Shown: positions 21,011-31,662 of the stretch, piece by piece
Numbering within the stretch: position 1 is the stretch's first letter
Layout: the number at the start of each line of letters is the position of its first letter
Position numbers and translations under genes: made by a program
Assembly: GCA_015680685.1 (NCBI GenBank)
Contig: MNCI01000175.1
Coordinates: 64,001 to 128,000 of the forward strand
DNA length: 64,000 nucleotides
Reading direction: 5' to 3'
Source: Gnetum montanum
Taxonomy: Eukaryota > Streptophyta > Gnetopsida > Gnetales > Gnetaceae
Notes under the pieces: model-generated
What the model was told of the DNA's origin: nothing
The model's input: only the letters and a program-made list of their open reading frames with translations
Database searches by the model: none

Positions 21011-23613
21011 GCATTATTGTATGGATCCTTAGCAGAGTTTGGTTTCAAGAAGGCCCAAAGAAATTTGATATGGAGAAAGAGGTAGGAGCAGTATTGTCAA
21101 TCATGGGTGTAGGTGAAGGCTTAGGTGGACTATAGGATCAAAGGAAAGGTCTTTTCTTTGATTAGGCATTTAACCCCTTTGATTGATGATTAGGTTGCAA
21201 ATTAATAGCCCTCGTAGCATTCCATTATTGTGGTTAAGTAGGAAATTCACCCTACATTGGTAAAGAAGGTAGTAGCTATGAAACTGAAGGAGGACTATGT
21301 GTAAGAACATCAGCAGGATAAGGATAGGAGGTGGCATCCCTTATTTCATGTGGAAAATGAGCTTAGTAATAATTAGAAGGATGGTAGTAAAGTTGAATAT
21401 TAGAAACATGACTAGAAGAGTCACATGGAGACATGGGTTGCTACATGTGGTGACCATATGGATCAGGCTTCCAGTAATGGTATTCTTGTCTTGGTAGTGT
21501 AAGTGCCCATGATTGTGGTTGCTACCATTGTTGATACTATTCATAAAGTTGTGGTGAAGCTTCACTTGGATAATATGGTTGTTGCTGGTGAAACTACTTA
21601 ATAAAGTTGTGGTGAAGCTTCACTTGGATAATATGGTTGTTGTTGGTGAAACTACTTAAGATTACCTTGAGGATAAGGCAACCTTCTGGATGTTTGCCTT
21701 TGCGTAAGTCATGAATGTAAGGCATGCACCCCAGACTCCTAAACATGTGACACAATGGGGCAGCATCCCTTGGGATGTTGATACTGATAGATGTCACACC
21801 CACAATCATCATCTAATTCACTATCTGCAACTTCTTCTATTGTAGCAATTTTTTCCTTACCTTTGTAATATGCATGTTCAGCTTCCTTACGCCTCCTACA
21901 CTCACGGTCACTACCTTATTCTCTAGACACTTCAATGATTTTTGAGGATAGCTTGAAATCTGCTATCCATGGAGTCCCTTAGGTGATCAACCTTGGTTGT
22001 AAGTTTAGATTGGAATTGTTGAAGTGGCAAGGATTTCTTATGCATCCCCTCATCAAATATGGATTCTTCCTCACTATCGCAAAATTGAACCTCCCTCTTA
22101 TGAATGGAAGGATCACAGTTGTACTCCTCTGCACTTTCTCTTTTTCTTAGCTCACCCTCCTCTTTAGTTACCTACTCTATTAATCTTTGTATCTGATGGA
22201 CACTTAGTTTTGACAGGCATCCTTTGGCATTAACACCAAGGATTTTCCTCATTTCATTATAAAGCCCATCTACAATATGGTAAAGTTGAACCAATTGAGA
22301 ATAACCATGGCCAAGGCATTTGTGCATCAAGGCATAGTATTGGCCAATTGCAACATCCAAGGGTTTGTGTGTTTCTTGTTTCCACCCTTGAATTTTCTTC
22401 CTTAAGTTGGACACCCTAGAGTACGTTTGATACTCATCATTGAATAACTCAAGCATGGTACTCCATCATCAAATAGATTCTGGCTCTAAGGACCAATACT
22501 AGTTTTCTGCTTCTTTGATAAGTATCCTAGGGAACAACTTCAATTTTTGCCACTCGTTCTCTATGTTCTGCAGGGCACATGCATCTTGGAAATCTTGAAG
22601 ATGATTCTATGAATCAGAGTTATATCCTCCTTCAAATAGAGAAATATTGTTCATGTTTAACTATTTGATCTGACTATCTTTCACATGCCTTGTTGGGATT
22701 TTGACTACCTTTTCAATGTTAAGCATACTTCAGGTAGCAAATAGGGGCTCATCAAGGCCTTGATCATGGTGCCTATGATGCCTTCTACTACTCCTTCGTT
22801 CATGGAAATGTGCCTTTCTTGAACATTTGCATTCTTGATCTTGCCTATCTCGATGGTCCCCTTGATTATTGTTGTCCCATCAGTCATTGCACTCATTTCA
22901 ATCATCTCCATCACAATCTCACCTTCTACAGTCATGATCAGAGCTAGAAGAAGAAGATGAAGGGGAAGAGGAAAGAGAACCAGCATCATCATAGTGCCTA
23001 CTACAACCTCTTCGGTAATTGTGACTATAGTCATGATCTTGCTTCTTATTTACATCCCTGTCTTGACTTATCCCTTTATATCCTTCTTTGTCATTAGATC
23101 CCTTGTTACCATAATCAGGATTGTGAACTGTGGAGTGCAAATTTTGGTTTTGACCTCCATCACCAAAGTCAAAGAGAGGAGCATCATTGTATGAAAAACC
23201 CTCAAAGAAGGGTTCGCCACTAGCTTGTTAGTAGAATAGGAATGGAGGATCGTTAAGAAGTTTTCCTTTGAAAACTCATAGTGCAATTCTAGCTACTGAT
23301 CTCACAAGAATTTTGCTTTGGTTGGATGATAATCCTTGGAGTTGACATCTTCCACATTATACTCCCCATGGCGGTCTTGAAGACCACATCATGTAAGCAT
23401 TTGATATAGCATTGCAGAAGCAGCACGATTGGGTAGCAACACAATGTTGCCATCCATGTCATGTCACCACAATTATTCATGCTGGTATAGGATGAAGGTG
23501 AAGTTTGGCACATACTCATCAGGGTAAGTATATATGATTTGGTACTATTGAGCCTTTGTCAAATGAACATTATCAACCTTGGGTAGAGAAGCACTCCTAA
23601 GAGAAGAAGACAT
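21011..23613 (-). pseudogene. B1 gag and linker
   Basis: Start ATG at 23611-23613 (MSSSLRSASLPKVDN), 140 bp after the PBS. NFTFILYQHE and WHDMDGNIVLL-type words are followed by an acidic/His-rich and Ser-rich stretch (DHDYSHNYRR; SSSPSSSSSSSDHD at about 22919-22970). The capsid-type gag domain is at 22172-22560 (NEWQKLKLFPRILI; MLELFNDEYQTYSRVSNLRK). A Cys-poor linker ending in a CDIYQYQHPKG-type word follows at about 21750, then a repetitive Y/Q/H-rich part to 21011. Stops are frequent. A 51-bp direct repeat (TAATAAAGTTGTGGTGAAGC and similar) lies at 21539-21656. Confidence 0.75.
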
Positions 23614-23752
23614 TTTTGGTTAGCAAAATACAAATCACAGTGTCCTTGGAGAATTGGATGTAGTAATTGTGAAATAAGATATGACTCTAAGGTTCATTCC
23701 AATGATTTAAATACTTTCACTAGGTCCTAGATAGTGCACCAAACAACAACAA

Positions 23753-23773
23753 GGTCCTTAGCAATAGCACCAA
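23753..23773 (-). promoter_or_regulatory. B1 primer binding site, tRNA-Asp type, decayed
   Basis: On minus TTGGTGCTATTGCTAAGGAC follows the LTR end CTCATCA. It is a mutated form of the tRNA-Asp primer site. Compare B0 (10038-10057) and B2 (38966-38985). Confidence 0.7.
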
Positions 23774-24607
23774 TGATGAGCGGCAAGGTACCCCTATGCC
23801 CAACCATATAAATCACTAAGGCGTTACACATGATCTAGTCGAATTCTGTGGACCTATAGTTATCTCGTACACTAGTTTCTCTAAGAAGTGAAATGACATT
23901 GAGAATGTTCATCGTCTTCCCAACTACACTTGTGCGGCTCAAGGGTATGGTTTAAGTGTAATTGAGATATATGATTTTTTGTCATTTTATATTTTATGGA
24001 CGTAATCACCTACAAAAAGAATAAGGGTAGAGTAGATTGAAAACTAATGTCTATTGCCTAACTAGCCTAACACAAGTAATAGTCCCACTTTCCTAGACAC
24101 ATCCTAAACACATATAACATTGTTGGGCTACCAAACATTAAGTGTTGTTGGATTACCAAGTGCTATATGAATGCTCAAAGTGGTCGTGCTCATGTTCATT
24201 AATCAAATGGAAATAAATTACTTAATTCAAATATATTAAAGTAAAGAGAAATAAAGTAAAGGGAAATAAAGTAAAGTGCAATAAAGAAAATATTAAGCTA
24301 TTCTCAATGCTACAAGGGTTGTCAAAAGAGTTTGTTTTATTCCCATCACACTGCTACACTTAGGTACATTAGTGCTCGAACAAAGAACCATACACACTTT
24401 AGACTCCTTCTACGGGCACTCAGAAAATATTCTAACTCTAAGGAAAAGAAACAACAAGAGTTTCACTACTCTTTTTGAAAACTAAACTGAAAACTACTAC
24501 CAAAATTGGAGTGCATGCTCAATATTTATAGATTGGGGAATATACCTCGACGTCAAATATGCAACATCTTGTACTTGACGTTGGAGCAAACGGCAAATGG
24601 TGATTCA
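23774..24607 (-). repeat. B1 5' LTR
   Basis: Bounded on plus by TGATGAGCGG and TGATTCA, 834 bp. It matches the 3' LTR at 14262-15187 and the B2 LTR. Just outside its 5' end, 24608-24660 resembles a decayed polypurine tract and its upstream sequence, as if this LTR were also the 3' LTR of another element. Confidence 0.85.
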
Positions 24608-26200
24608 TTAGTATTTGTACTCCACAATTAGCATATTTGTCCTTCACAAGAAATTTTGAGCTACATTTTGTGTATAGGCTTCATGTAACTATTTTATAGT
24701 TTATAGAAGCATTTGGCTTAAAAGTTAATCTTGCTAGGAATAGATTTTTCAACTTTGGAATGCACTAACATACCTTTCAGTTGTAAGCTTTTTTATTTGG
24801 TTGTAATATAGCGTATTTTCCTACAATTTATTTAGGATTGCCTATCTTCATTGATAAAATGAAAGTATTGATGTGGAATGAGGTATGTCATAAGATGTCA
24901 AATAGACTAAGAAGTTGAAAAGAAAAAATGTTATCTTAGGTAGAACATCTCCACTTCATTAGATATGCTCTTCAAGTTCTTCTTATGTATTTCCTCTTAT
25001 GTTTGAATGCTCCCTACTCAATTCTTCAATAGATTGAAAAGCAAGAACATTCATTCCTTTGGTCTCTATCATAGGAATAATCTATCCATACTCTCAACTA
25101 AAAGTAAGTCTACATGCCTTGGAAGTAAGGGGGATTTAATTTTAAAAGCTTAAACAATGTCAATTGAGTGTTTTTGGGAAAAGTAGCCTAGCAATTATGC
25201 ACATCACATAAACAATAGGCAAAAGTTAAGCAAGCCAAATGCCTATATGGTAAACACACTATAATAATGCACCAACAATTTTGAATGGCCTCACATGGAA
25301 AAAATTAAGGTGTGGCTTTTTGGACAACAACACAAAGTGCTCCACAATAAAGGCCCATGAGCTATTTCAAGGCAACCATCAAGCACCACTCCTTTTTAAT
25401 TCACATGATTTTGTTCTCAACTCTTGTTTAAAATTGTTTCTCATTAAGACTCTTAAAAGGCCCTTCCCTAAAGGAGTATTAGCACAATAACATATACACT
25501 TTCTAGTGATAACTATTGACAATCTTTTATATCCTATTCCATCACAAAACCCATTGAAAAACAATTGAAATGTTTTTAATTAGAAAAGCTCCAAAGTTCT
25601 TTCTATAGACTATTAAACGGAAGGGTATGGAGAATACACTCCATTTAGCATAATTTCCATTTGTGTGATATGAAATCTAATCCAAAATTAATAATTTCCA
25701 TATGGTGTACATCACTTGCTGGTTAAAGAGCTTTGACACAATTTAAAAAGGGTTTTATTGGGATCATTAAAATCTATCAAAATCCTTAAACTTGCTAGTT
25801 TGCCTTGGTAATGACCTCTACTCGGTTACCTTGACACTAAAACCAGTTCTCTGTTTTCAAATGAAAAAAAAAATCATTTAAGGTATATTCTTTGCTAACG
25901 ATTGTGACAATCAGTGATGTCGGGTACGCTAAACGTAACACTTAACTGCTTAGCTTTCCTGTACATTATTCCTATTAATTGTTTTAAAACCTGTGACTTC
26001 AGCCGTAACAGATGCCAGTAAGGACTTCATGCTTCTTAATGAGTCCTTGGAGCTACGGTAAGGAATTAATGTGTCTTAATTTCTGGTGGAGCACCTCCGA
26101 ATCCAAACAGAAAGTCCAAACCAAACACGGAGATCCAACGCGCTGTTTTGTCGACTGTTTTCAGCGTTCTATCCGGGTTCAAGCATCCATATAAAGTAAA
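24608..26200. other. Region between B1 and the BTB-like ORF, no gene seen
   Basis: The first about 50 bp resemble the 3' end of a B-type internal region. The rest is AT-rich with short frames of no recognised similarity. From about 25900 the base composition becomes less AT-rich towards the host-like ORF, consistent with 3' flanking sequence of that gene. Confidence 0.45.
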
Positions 26201-26500
26201 GATAAGAAGCGTTATCCATGTAAAGTAAAAGCGAAGTTTCGTTGGAGTTCACACATCCTTCCATGTACTGTTCCAGGCTTCCAGCAAATTCTTCCTTTTT
26301 ATGTTTGCAACGACTCGGATTACAAATGCAATGTTCTATGTGACCTCCATTTTATGATCTCCCACGAATAAAAAATCATTTATCCCCTGCGTACTACTGA
26401 CAAATCCATTAATTATATACAAATTTACAAACCCAAACAGGTTGATAAGGATCGCACCTCAGCATTTGGTTAAGTTGAGGAAGCGACCAAAAACGACGAT

Positions 26501-27562
26501 TCACACCGGCGGCGAGTCAGAGATACTTATCAGCGCAGGCGAACGGTGAGAAGCAAGAATCTCCTGAACCCACCAATCAACGGTTGCACAGAAAACATCA
26601 TTCCGCTGCGGAATTGACACGTTTATGAGAAAACTGAAAATCTCGGTTTGTTCCTGCAATGGCAGCGTCTGCGCTGCTTCCATGGTCCACCTGGTAGTTT
26701 CTGTTAACAGGGAATTGGATAACCCACCGTTCTGGCCGATGATATCCACCAGCGGATCCACGCACCTTCTCAGAATTTCAAAGCGACCAGCCGTTGCAGT
26801 TGCAGGAGACTTTCCCTGAGCCAGGCACCTGAAAATCCCGCAATGAAACTCTGCAAACGCCTGCGATTGCGCGTGGAAATTCATGTACCAGTCCAGCCTC
26901 GTAACGTTGCCCTCCGCAACGTACATTTCCGTGGCTCTTCCACGAAGCTCCGCATCCCATTCATGGCCGGCCCGCAGGATCCATTCCATGGCCTTCCAGT
27001 TCCTGCTCGCCATGGCTTTCCTGAAACTCTTAACCAGAATTTCACGGCACAGTTCCCCAACCTCGGCTCCGGATTCTTCTTCCGCAAAACATGCCTCCAC
27101 GATTTTGCCGAGAAGCGGAACCAGAGAATCGTTATCGAATTGCTGGTTCTGTTTCTGCTTATTATCCCAGAAACAGAGATTGATCAAATCCGTGAGCGTT
27201 TTCTCCAGCATCGTGACATGAACGCAGCCTGGGCCGCAGCCCGAATGAGCAATTCTGACGGACAAATCCTGCGAGGGAACCACCTGCAAACTGCTCAGAA
27301 CATTCCTGATACTTACTTCATCGGCCATGGTCCAGCGCACAGCGCCCAGATACCCCAGACATTGTTGAATGCAGTCGTCGAACAGCCATGATGGTACTGG
27401 GCGTTTCGCGTGAAGCATTCGGAACCTACTTTGGTATTCGTAGAAAACCCAAAGTGTCTCGAGAGTAGGAGTGCACGTTTTCTTGTGCTTGTGCTTCTTC
27501 TGTGCTGTCTCTGTTTGTCTCTCTGCATCTGTCTTTCTTAGTTTCTGCAACGCTTCATCCAT
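26501..27562 (-). CDS. BTB/POZ-family-like protein lacking the BTB domain
   Basis: An open frame of 353 codons on minus, the longest intact one here, in a GC-richer island. Residues 64-90 (CIQQCLGYLGAVRWT) resemble the CLDYLEAVPW segment that follows the BTB domain in plant proteins such as Arabidopsis At3g05675. The middle (FAEFHCGIFRCLAQGK) and end (TLPLQEQTEIFSFL; CATVDWWVQEIL) also fit that family. Family proteins have an N-terminal BTB domain for binding a cullin or partner; here only a basic Q/K-rich leader of about 60 residues is present, and an in-frame stop lies two codons before the ATG. So this is either a truncated paralogue, a last exon with the BTB exon elsewhere, or a recent pseudogene. 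The family call is from memory and not certain. Confidence 0.6.
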   Translation of the reverse strand: MDEALQKLRKTDAERQTETAQKKHKHKKTCTPTLETLWVFYEYQSRFRMLHAKRPVPSWLFDDCIQQCLGYLGAVRWTMADEVSIRNVLSSLQVVPSQDLSVRIAHSGCGPGCVHVTMLEKTLTDLINLCFWDNKQKQNQQFDNDSLVPLLGKIVEACFAEEESGAEVGELCREILVKSFRKAMASRNWKAMEWILRAGHEWDAELRGRATEMYVAEGNVTRLDWYMNFHAQSQAFAEFHCGIFRCLAQGKSPATATAGRFEILRRCVDPLVDIIGQNGGLSNSLLTETTRWTMEAAQTLPLQEQTEIFSFLINVSIPQRNDVFCATVDWWVQEILASHRSPALISISDSPPV

Positions 27563-27612
27563 CCATCAATCTCGTGGTTGGCTACGCAATTTCTTCCACT
27601 GATCCTCTTCTT

Positions 27613-28340
27613 CTTTCAAACGTAATGATAAAAAAGATCTTCGTCATTTACTTACGATCATTGCTCCAAGATTTGCCAGATGACGCAGAGGAGCAGCTTA
27701 TTCACTTCTTTCGCTCCAAATTTCCCAGTTCCAACCAAAGCATAAATCAGATCCCTGCGTTTCAGGATCAGCCTGGCACAAAACCAAACTTTTTAGGAAG
27801 AGCTAATCCATGGGTGTTAGGACCATGGCTGTAGACAAGGATCTAACTAAGATAGCATTACTAGAAACTCTCAAAACCGTTAGTGCTTGTAGCTCAGTTT
27901 ATGAGCCTGGCTTTCGTTGGAGTGGCGTTAGAAAGAATTCTTGCGGTGAACCCAAAAATGTTTAAACTTTTGGCTATAATTGGAACCACTGTTATAAGCC
28001 TCAAGGATATCAGAAAATGTTTTCATCAGGACAACCAATATGTTTTAAAGAATGCTTTACAAATAGTTTTGAAGAACTGTGTACTCTGTTGTGATTACCT
28101 TCAGGGATCCACCATCTCCAAGAGAAAGCAAGCAGTGAAGCAGAGCAAGGCTTTCTGTAAGATAGCCTGCAAAAATGGTGGAAGCATTCCCTGGAGCATT
28201 TGGAGCTGCTCGAGAATGAATTCTCTCAAGTGGTTTTCTGCCCTGATGAGCCTGGAGAACACTTGGTCGGCTCTCTCCTTGCAGATCCAGCGGCAGCCCC
28301 GTCCAGCTCCTGTACTCCAACAATCAGGCTCTGTACGTGA
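27613..28340 (+). pseudogene. Decayed plus-strand reading frame, unknown product
   Basis: Two plus-strand pieces in a GC-richer region read like protein. The first, to 27834, includes LLQDLPDDAEEQLIHFFRSK. The second is one frame from the ATG at 27825 to the TGA at 28338, with in-frame stops at 27963, 28092 and 28152. It has FGYNWNHCYKPQGYQKMF, WWKHSLEHLELLENEFSQV and VFCPDEPGEHLVGSLLADP. About three stops in 172 codons is fewer than chance. A 3' splice site-like CTTCAG lies at 28103, so introns are also possible. I do not recognise the family. It is divergent from, and next to, the BTB-like ORF. Confidence 0.35.
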
Positions 28341-28420
28341 GGAGCATCTCCTCCCAGTGCTGTCAGCTTCTTGCTCTATGCATGTAGCAGTGGGCAATCT
28401 CTGGCTTGAAAGAAACAAAA

Positions 28421-28700
28421 AAACGGAAAGTTTCAGAAAATCTCTGCAACCGCAGCGGAAAAGATGCCATGCATGGCCGGATTCGCTGGCAGGAAGGCCA
28501 ATAGAATAAAACGGAAATTTTCAGAGAGTCTACCAGTCTAGCAGAAGAGATGCCATGCATGGCCAGGTTCGCTGGGAGGAAGGCCAGGAAGTAAACGGAA
28601 AGTTTCAGAGGATCTCGAACTCCGGCCAGGAAAAACAAACGACATGCATGGCCGGCGTGTCATCCATGGCCAAAAGAAAAAATTAAAAAGGAAAGTTGCA
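28421..28700. repeat. Minisatellite, 84-88-bp units with a 12-bp palindrome
   Basis: Units start AAACGGAAAGTTTCAGA at 28421, 28509 and 28593, with a partial fourth unit near 28689. Each contains the word GCCATGCATGGC or a close variant, a perfect 12-bp palindrome in the first two units, and GGAAGGCCA. The array is inside the GC-richer host-like region. Confidence 0.8.
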
Positions 28701-29313
28701 GGGGACTGTAGAGTCGGCGAAGACAGTTGGAACGGCACCGTGGCCCTTGCATGGCTGCGTCCTTGCAAATTTTTTTCTTTTCTGTGTTGTAGCCGTCGAG
28801 GTCAAGTTGGGCTGTTATGGTTGTCTGGGTTTATGTGGAGAGAGTGTGATGGCTTTTTGTATGCAAAACCGCAGATTTGTGCAAGTACGGATTGCGCTGA
28901 GGGTCCATAGGCCTGTGTCGAAGTTGACGATGTCGGAGGCGATGTGGGTGATGATGTTTTGAAGAATGTCTCAGTTGTCCTAGTGCCTGTGATAAATGTA
29001 AACATCTTACGTGCATCAAAAATCGGATTGCACAAGTAGAAGCATGTAAAAACAGATCTCTTAATCTATAAATGTGCATGAAACAAAAATGCACAAATCA
29101 ATTTTGAAAAACAGATCGAACTGACCTCCAACCATTGATGCCTGAATGTTCCGGATCTTCTTTCCCGTGCCTTGTTCTCCCATCAAGAACCCAAAAGACC
29201 TCGGAATCAGTTATCATTTATTAGAAAAATATGAGACCATTACAAGATAACAATGAATAGATTTCAACGGATGGATTGCAACGAGTTGTCACCATATGTT
29301 GCAATCGATGACA
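28701..29313. other. Host-like region before the gap, no gene assigned
   Basis: Overlapping open frames of 76-88 codons on both strands, none recognised. The composition is less AT-rich than the retroelements up to about 29000. The last 100 bp before the gap could not be assigned. Confidence 0.4.
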
Positions 29314-30189
29314 NNNNNNNNNNNNNNNNNNNNNNNNNNNNNNNNNNNNNNNNNNNNNNNNNNNNNNNNNNNNNNNNNNNNNNNNNNNNNNNNNNNNNNN
29401 NNNNNNNNNNNNNNNNNNNNNNNNNNNNNNNNNNNNNNNNNNNNNNNNNNNNNNNNNNNNNNNNNNNNNNNNNNNNNNNNNNNNNNNNNNNNNNNNNNNN
29501 NNNNNNNNNNNNNNNNNNNNNNNNNNNNNNNNNNNNNNNNNNNNNNNNNNNNNNNNNNNNNNNNNNNNNNNNNNNNNNNNNNNNNNNNNNNNNNNNNNNN
29601 NNNNNNNNNNNNNNNNNNNNNNNNNNNNNNNNNNNNNNNNNNNNNNNNNNNNNNNNNNNNNNNNNNNNNNNNNNNNNNNNNNNNNNNNNNNNNNNNNNNN
29701 NNNNNNNNNNNNNNNNNNNNNNNNNNNNNNNNNNNNNNNNNNNNNNNNNNNNNNNNNNNNNNNNNNNNNNNNNNNNNNNNNNNNNNNNNNNNNNNNNNNN
29801 NNNNNNNNNNNNNNNNNNNNNNNNNNNNNNNNNNNNNNNNNNNNNNNNNNNNNNNNNNNNNNNNNNNNNNNNNNNNNNNNNNNNNNNNNNNNNNNNNNNN
29901 NNNNNNNNNNNNNNNNNNNNNNNNNNNNNNNNNNNNNNNNNNNNNNNNNNNNNNNNNNNNNNNNNNNNNNNNNNNNNNNNNNNNNNNNNNNNNNNNNNNN
30001 NNNNNNNNNNNNNNNNNNNNNNNNNNNNNNNNNNNNNNNNNNNNNNNNNNNNNNNNNNNNNNNNNNNNNNNNNNNNNNNNNNNNNNNNNNNNNNNNNNNN
30101 NNNNNNNNNNNNNNNNNNNNNNNNNNNNNNNNNNNNNNNNNNNNNNNNNNNNNNNNNNNNNNNNNNNNNNNNNNNNNNNNNNNNNNNNN
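29314..30189. other. Assembly gap (run of N)
   Basis: 876 undetermined bases. The left part of the 5' LTR of element C (about 250 bp compared with the right LTR) should lie at its right end. Confidence 1.
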
Positions 30190-30745
30190 TTTATTTGAGT
30201 GTGATGTACTTGAACACATTACATGTTCGACAATAAAGATCGAGATTACTTCTATCATTGTAGCATCCACTTAGCTTTATTATTGTTAATTATTTAAATG
30301 TTTATTGTTTTTCTTAGGTAATGTTTATCATTTATTTCTTTTTACTATTTTTGTCATTAAGCGAAATGAGTACGATAAATCACAAGCACTTAAGTGTAAT
30401 TACTTGGTAACTTAGTAGTGTTATTGTTTTGCACACTCAGTAACGGTATGCTTGGTAATCCTAGTGGTAGTTGTATGAAGTCCAAGGTGTACGAGAGGTT
30501 AGGAACAGATACTCATTGCATGTAGGCTAGTTTAGACTTTACTTTCTATTGTTAATTAGATTAAATAATTAATTTCTCTATTATCATTTGTAGTAACATA
30601 AGGTCGCAACAACATCAATTATGATATGCCTCACTTTGGACTGAACTATACGTGACAAAGCTACTATTAGTTCAAGTGGGAAGACAACAAACTAGGATCA
30701 AGACATAACAACATAGATGCTACAACTAGTCCCATCTATGGAATT
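30190..30745 (+). repeat. C 5' LTR, right part
   Basis: Matches the right LTR from CTTATTTGAGTGTGAC (37882) to ATGCTTGG (38150), then continues with about 290 bp that the interrupted right LTR lacks. The LTR end and PBS are not clear. An N at 30748 lies where they should be, so the join to gag may be an assembly artefact or a deletion. Confidence 0.7.
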
Positions 30746-30751
30746 CGNTTT

Positions 30752-31662
30752 GTGAGAAGCTATAATTCTAATTCACAACATCATTTACAAGCCTTTCATA
30801 ATGAATGTATCTTACAAAACATTGAAAGTGGATGGCAAAAGCTTAAGCTCTTTCCTAGGACATTAATAGACAAAGCCGAAGTGTTATATAGATTGTTAAA
30901 ACCAAACTCAATCCATCAGTGGTTCACAATGCTAAAACTCTTCAATGAAAAATACCAAACCTATGCAAGGATGTTCAACCTAAGAAAAAAATCTATGGAT
31001 GGAAACAGGAACAACATGAACCCTTGGATATGACCCTAGATAGATACTATTCTCTACGGTATGGATGTCTAGGCCATAATTGTTCTCAAGAAGAGCAACG
31101 TTTCCACATCATAGATGGGCTTTGTAGTCAAACGAGAGAGACCCTTAGGAGATATGCTCAAGGTTGATTATATGAACTAGGAACCCATCAAATCTAAAGG
31201 CTAATCGACTGTGTGGCAAAAGAAGGAGAGTTATGTAAATGAGAGAATGTTGAGAAACATCACTAGGACCCAAATCTTCAAAAGGAAAGGGTCCATATCT
31301 ATGATAAGAAAAAAGAGGCAACTCTCAATGAGGTGATTTCACAACAAACCTTGTCAATACAAAAGTCTATTGATGAGCTTGAAGTAAGGTTAAATACGAT
31401 GTCAGAATGGGTAAATGAGAAAGTTAAAACTTGCATAGAAACTATAGAGGAGAAAGTAACACAAAAGGAATCAATTTATCATAACAAAAAGAGAAAAAAG
31501 AACCAAGAAATAGTTAGGAACACTTATCGGCAAAAAGGAAAAATGGCTATAGAAAAAGAGGCAATAGACTCAACCATTGAAGAACATGATGAATGTGACA
31601 TCTACATATATCACCATCCTATAGGTTATTGCCCAATCATGTTACAAATACATGAGTATTGA
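30752..31662 (+). pseudogene. C gag fragment
   Basis: 30752-31033 carries the capsid-type gag domain (ESGWQKLKLFPRTLID; MLKLFNEKYQTYARMFNLRK), closely related to 22172-22560 of B1 and 40110-40340 of B2. 31333-31662 carries the coiled-coil-like linker and the word CDIYIYHHPIGYCP that ends it in all copies. The N-terminal 350 or so codons of gag are missing. Stops and frameshifts at 31033-31330 break it. Confidence 0.75.

Larger units (their letters stand above)
14262..24607 (-). mobile_element. Athila-like Ty3/gypsy retrotransposon B1
   Basis: Minus-strand element with 5' LTR (23774-24607), PBS, gag, protease, RT, RNase H, integrase, about 2.2 kb of 3' noncoding sequence, polypurine tract and 3' LTR (14262-15187). 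The RNase H words YTTIEKELMEVVFALKRF, the FMDD box and the tRNA-Asp type PBS fit the Athila branch. All domains are broken by stops. It shares all parts with B2 (38151-47505), in the opposite orientation. Confidence 0.85.

Noticed and set aside
22705-23034. 109-codon minus frame, Met/Leu/Thr-rich
   Set aside because: Out-of-frame reading of the acidic, Ser-rich part of B1 gag.
26843-27391. 182-codon plus-strand frame
   Set aside because: Shadow of the BTB-like ORF on the other strand, which has the better family match.
28057-28638. Minus-strand frames of 88-105 codons that might supply the missing BTB domain
   Set aside because: I found no BTB-like motif; the plus frame at the same place reads better.
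29221-30270. Apparent open frames of 300-349 codons
   Set aside because: They consist of the run of N in the assembly gap.
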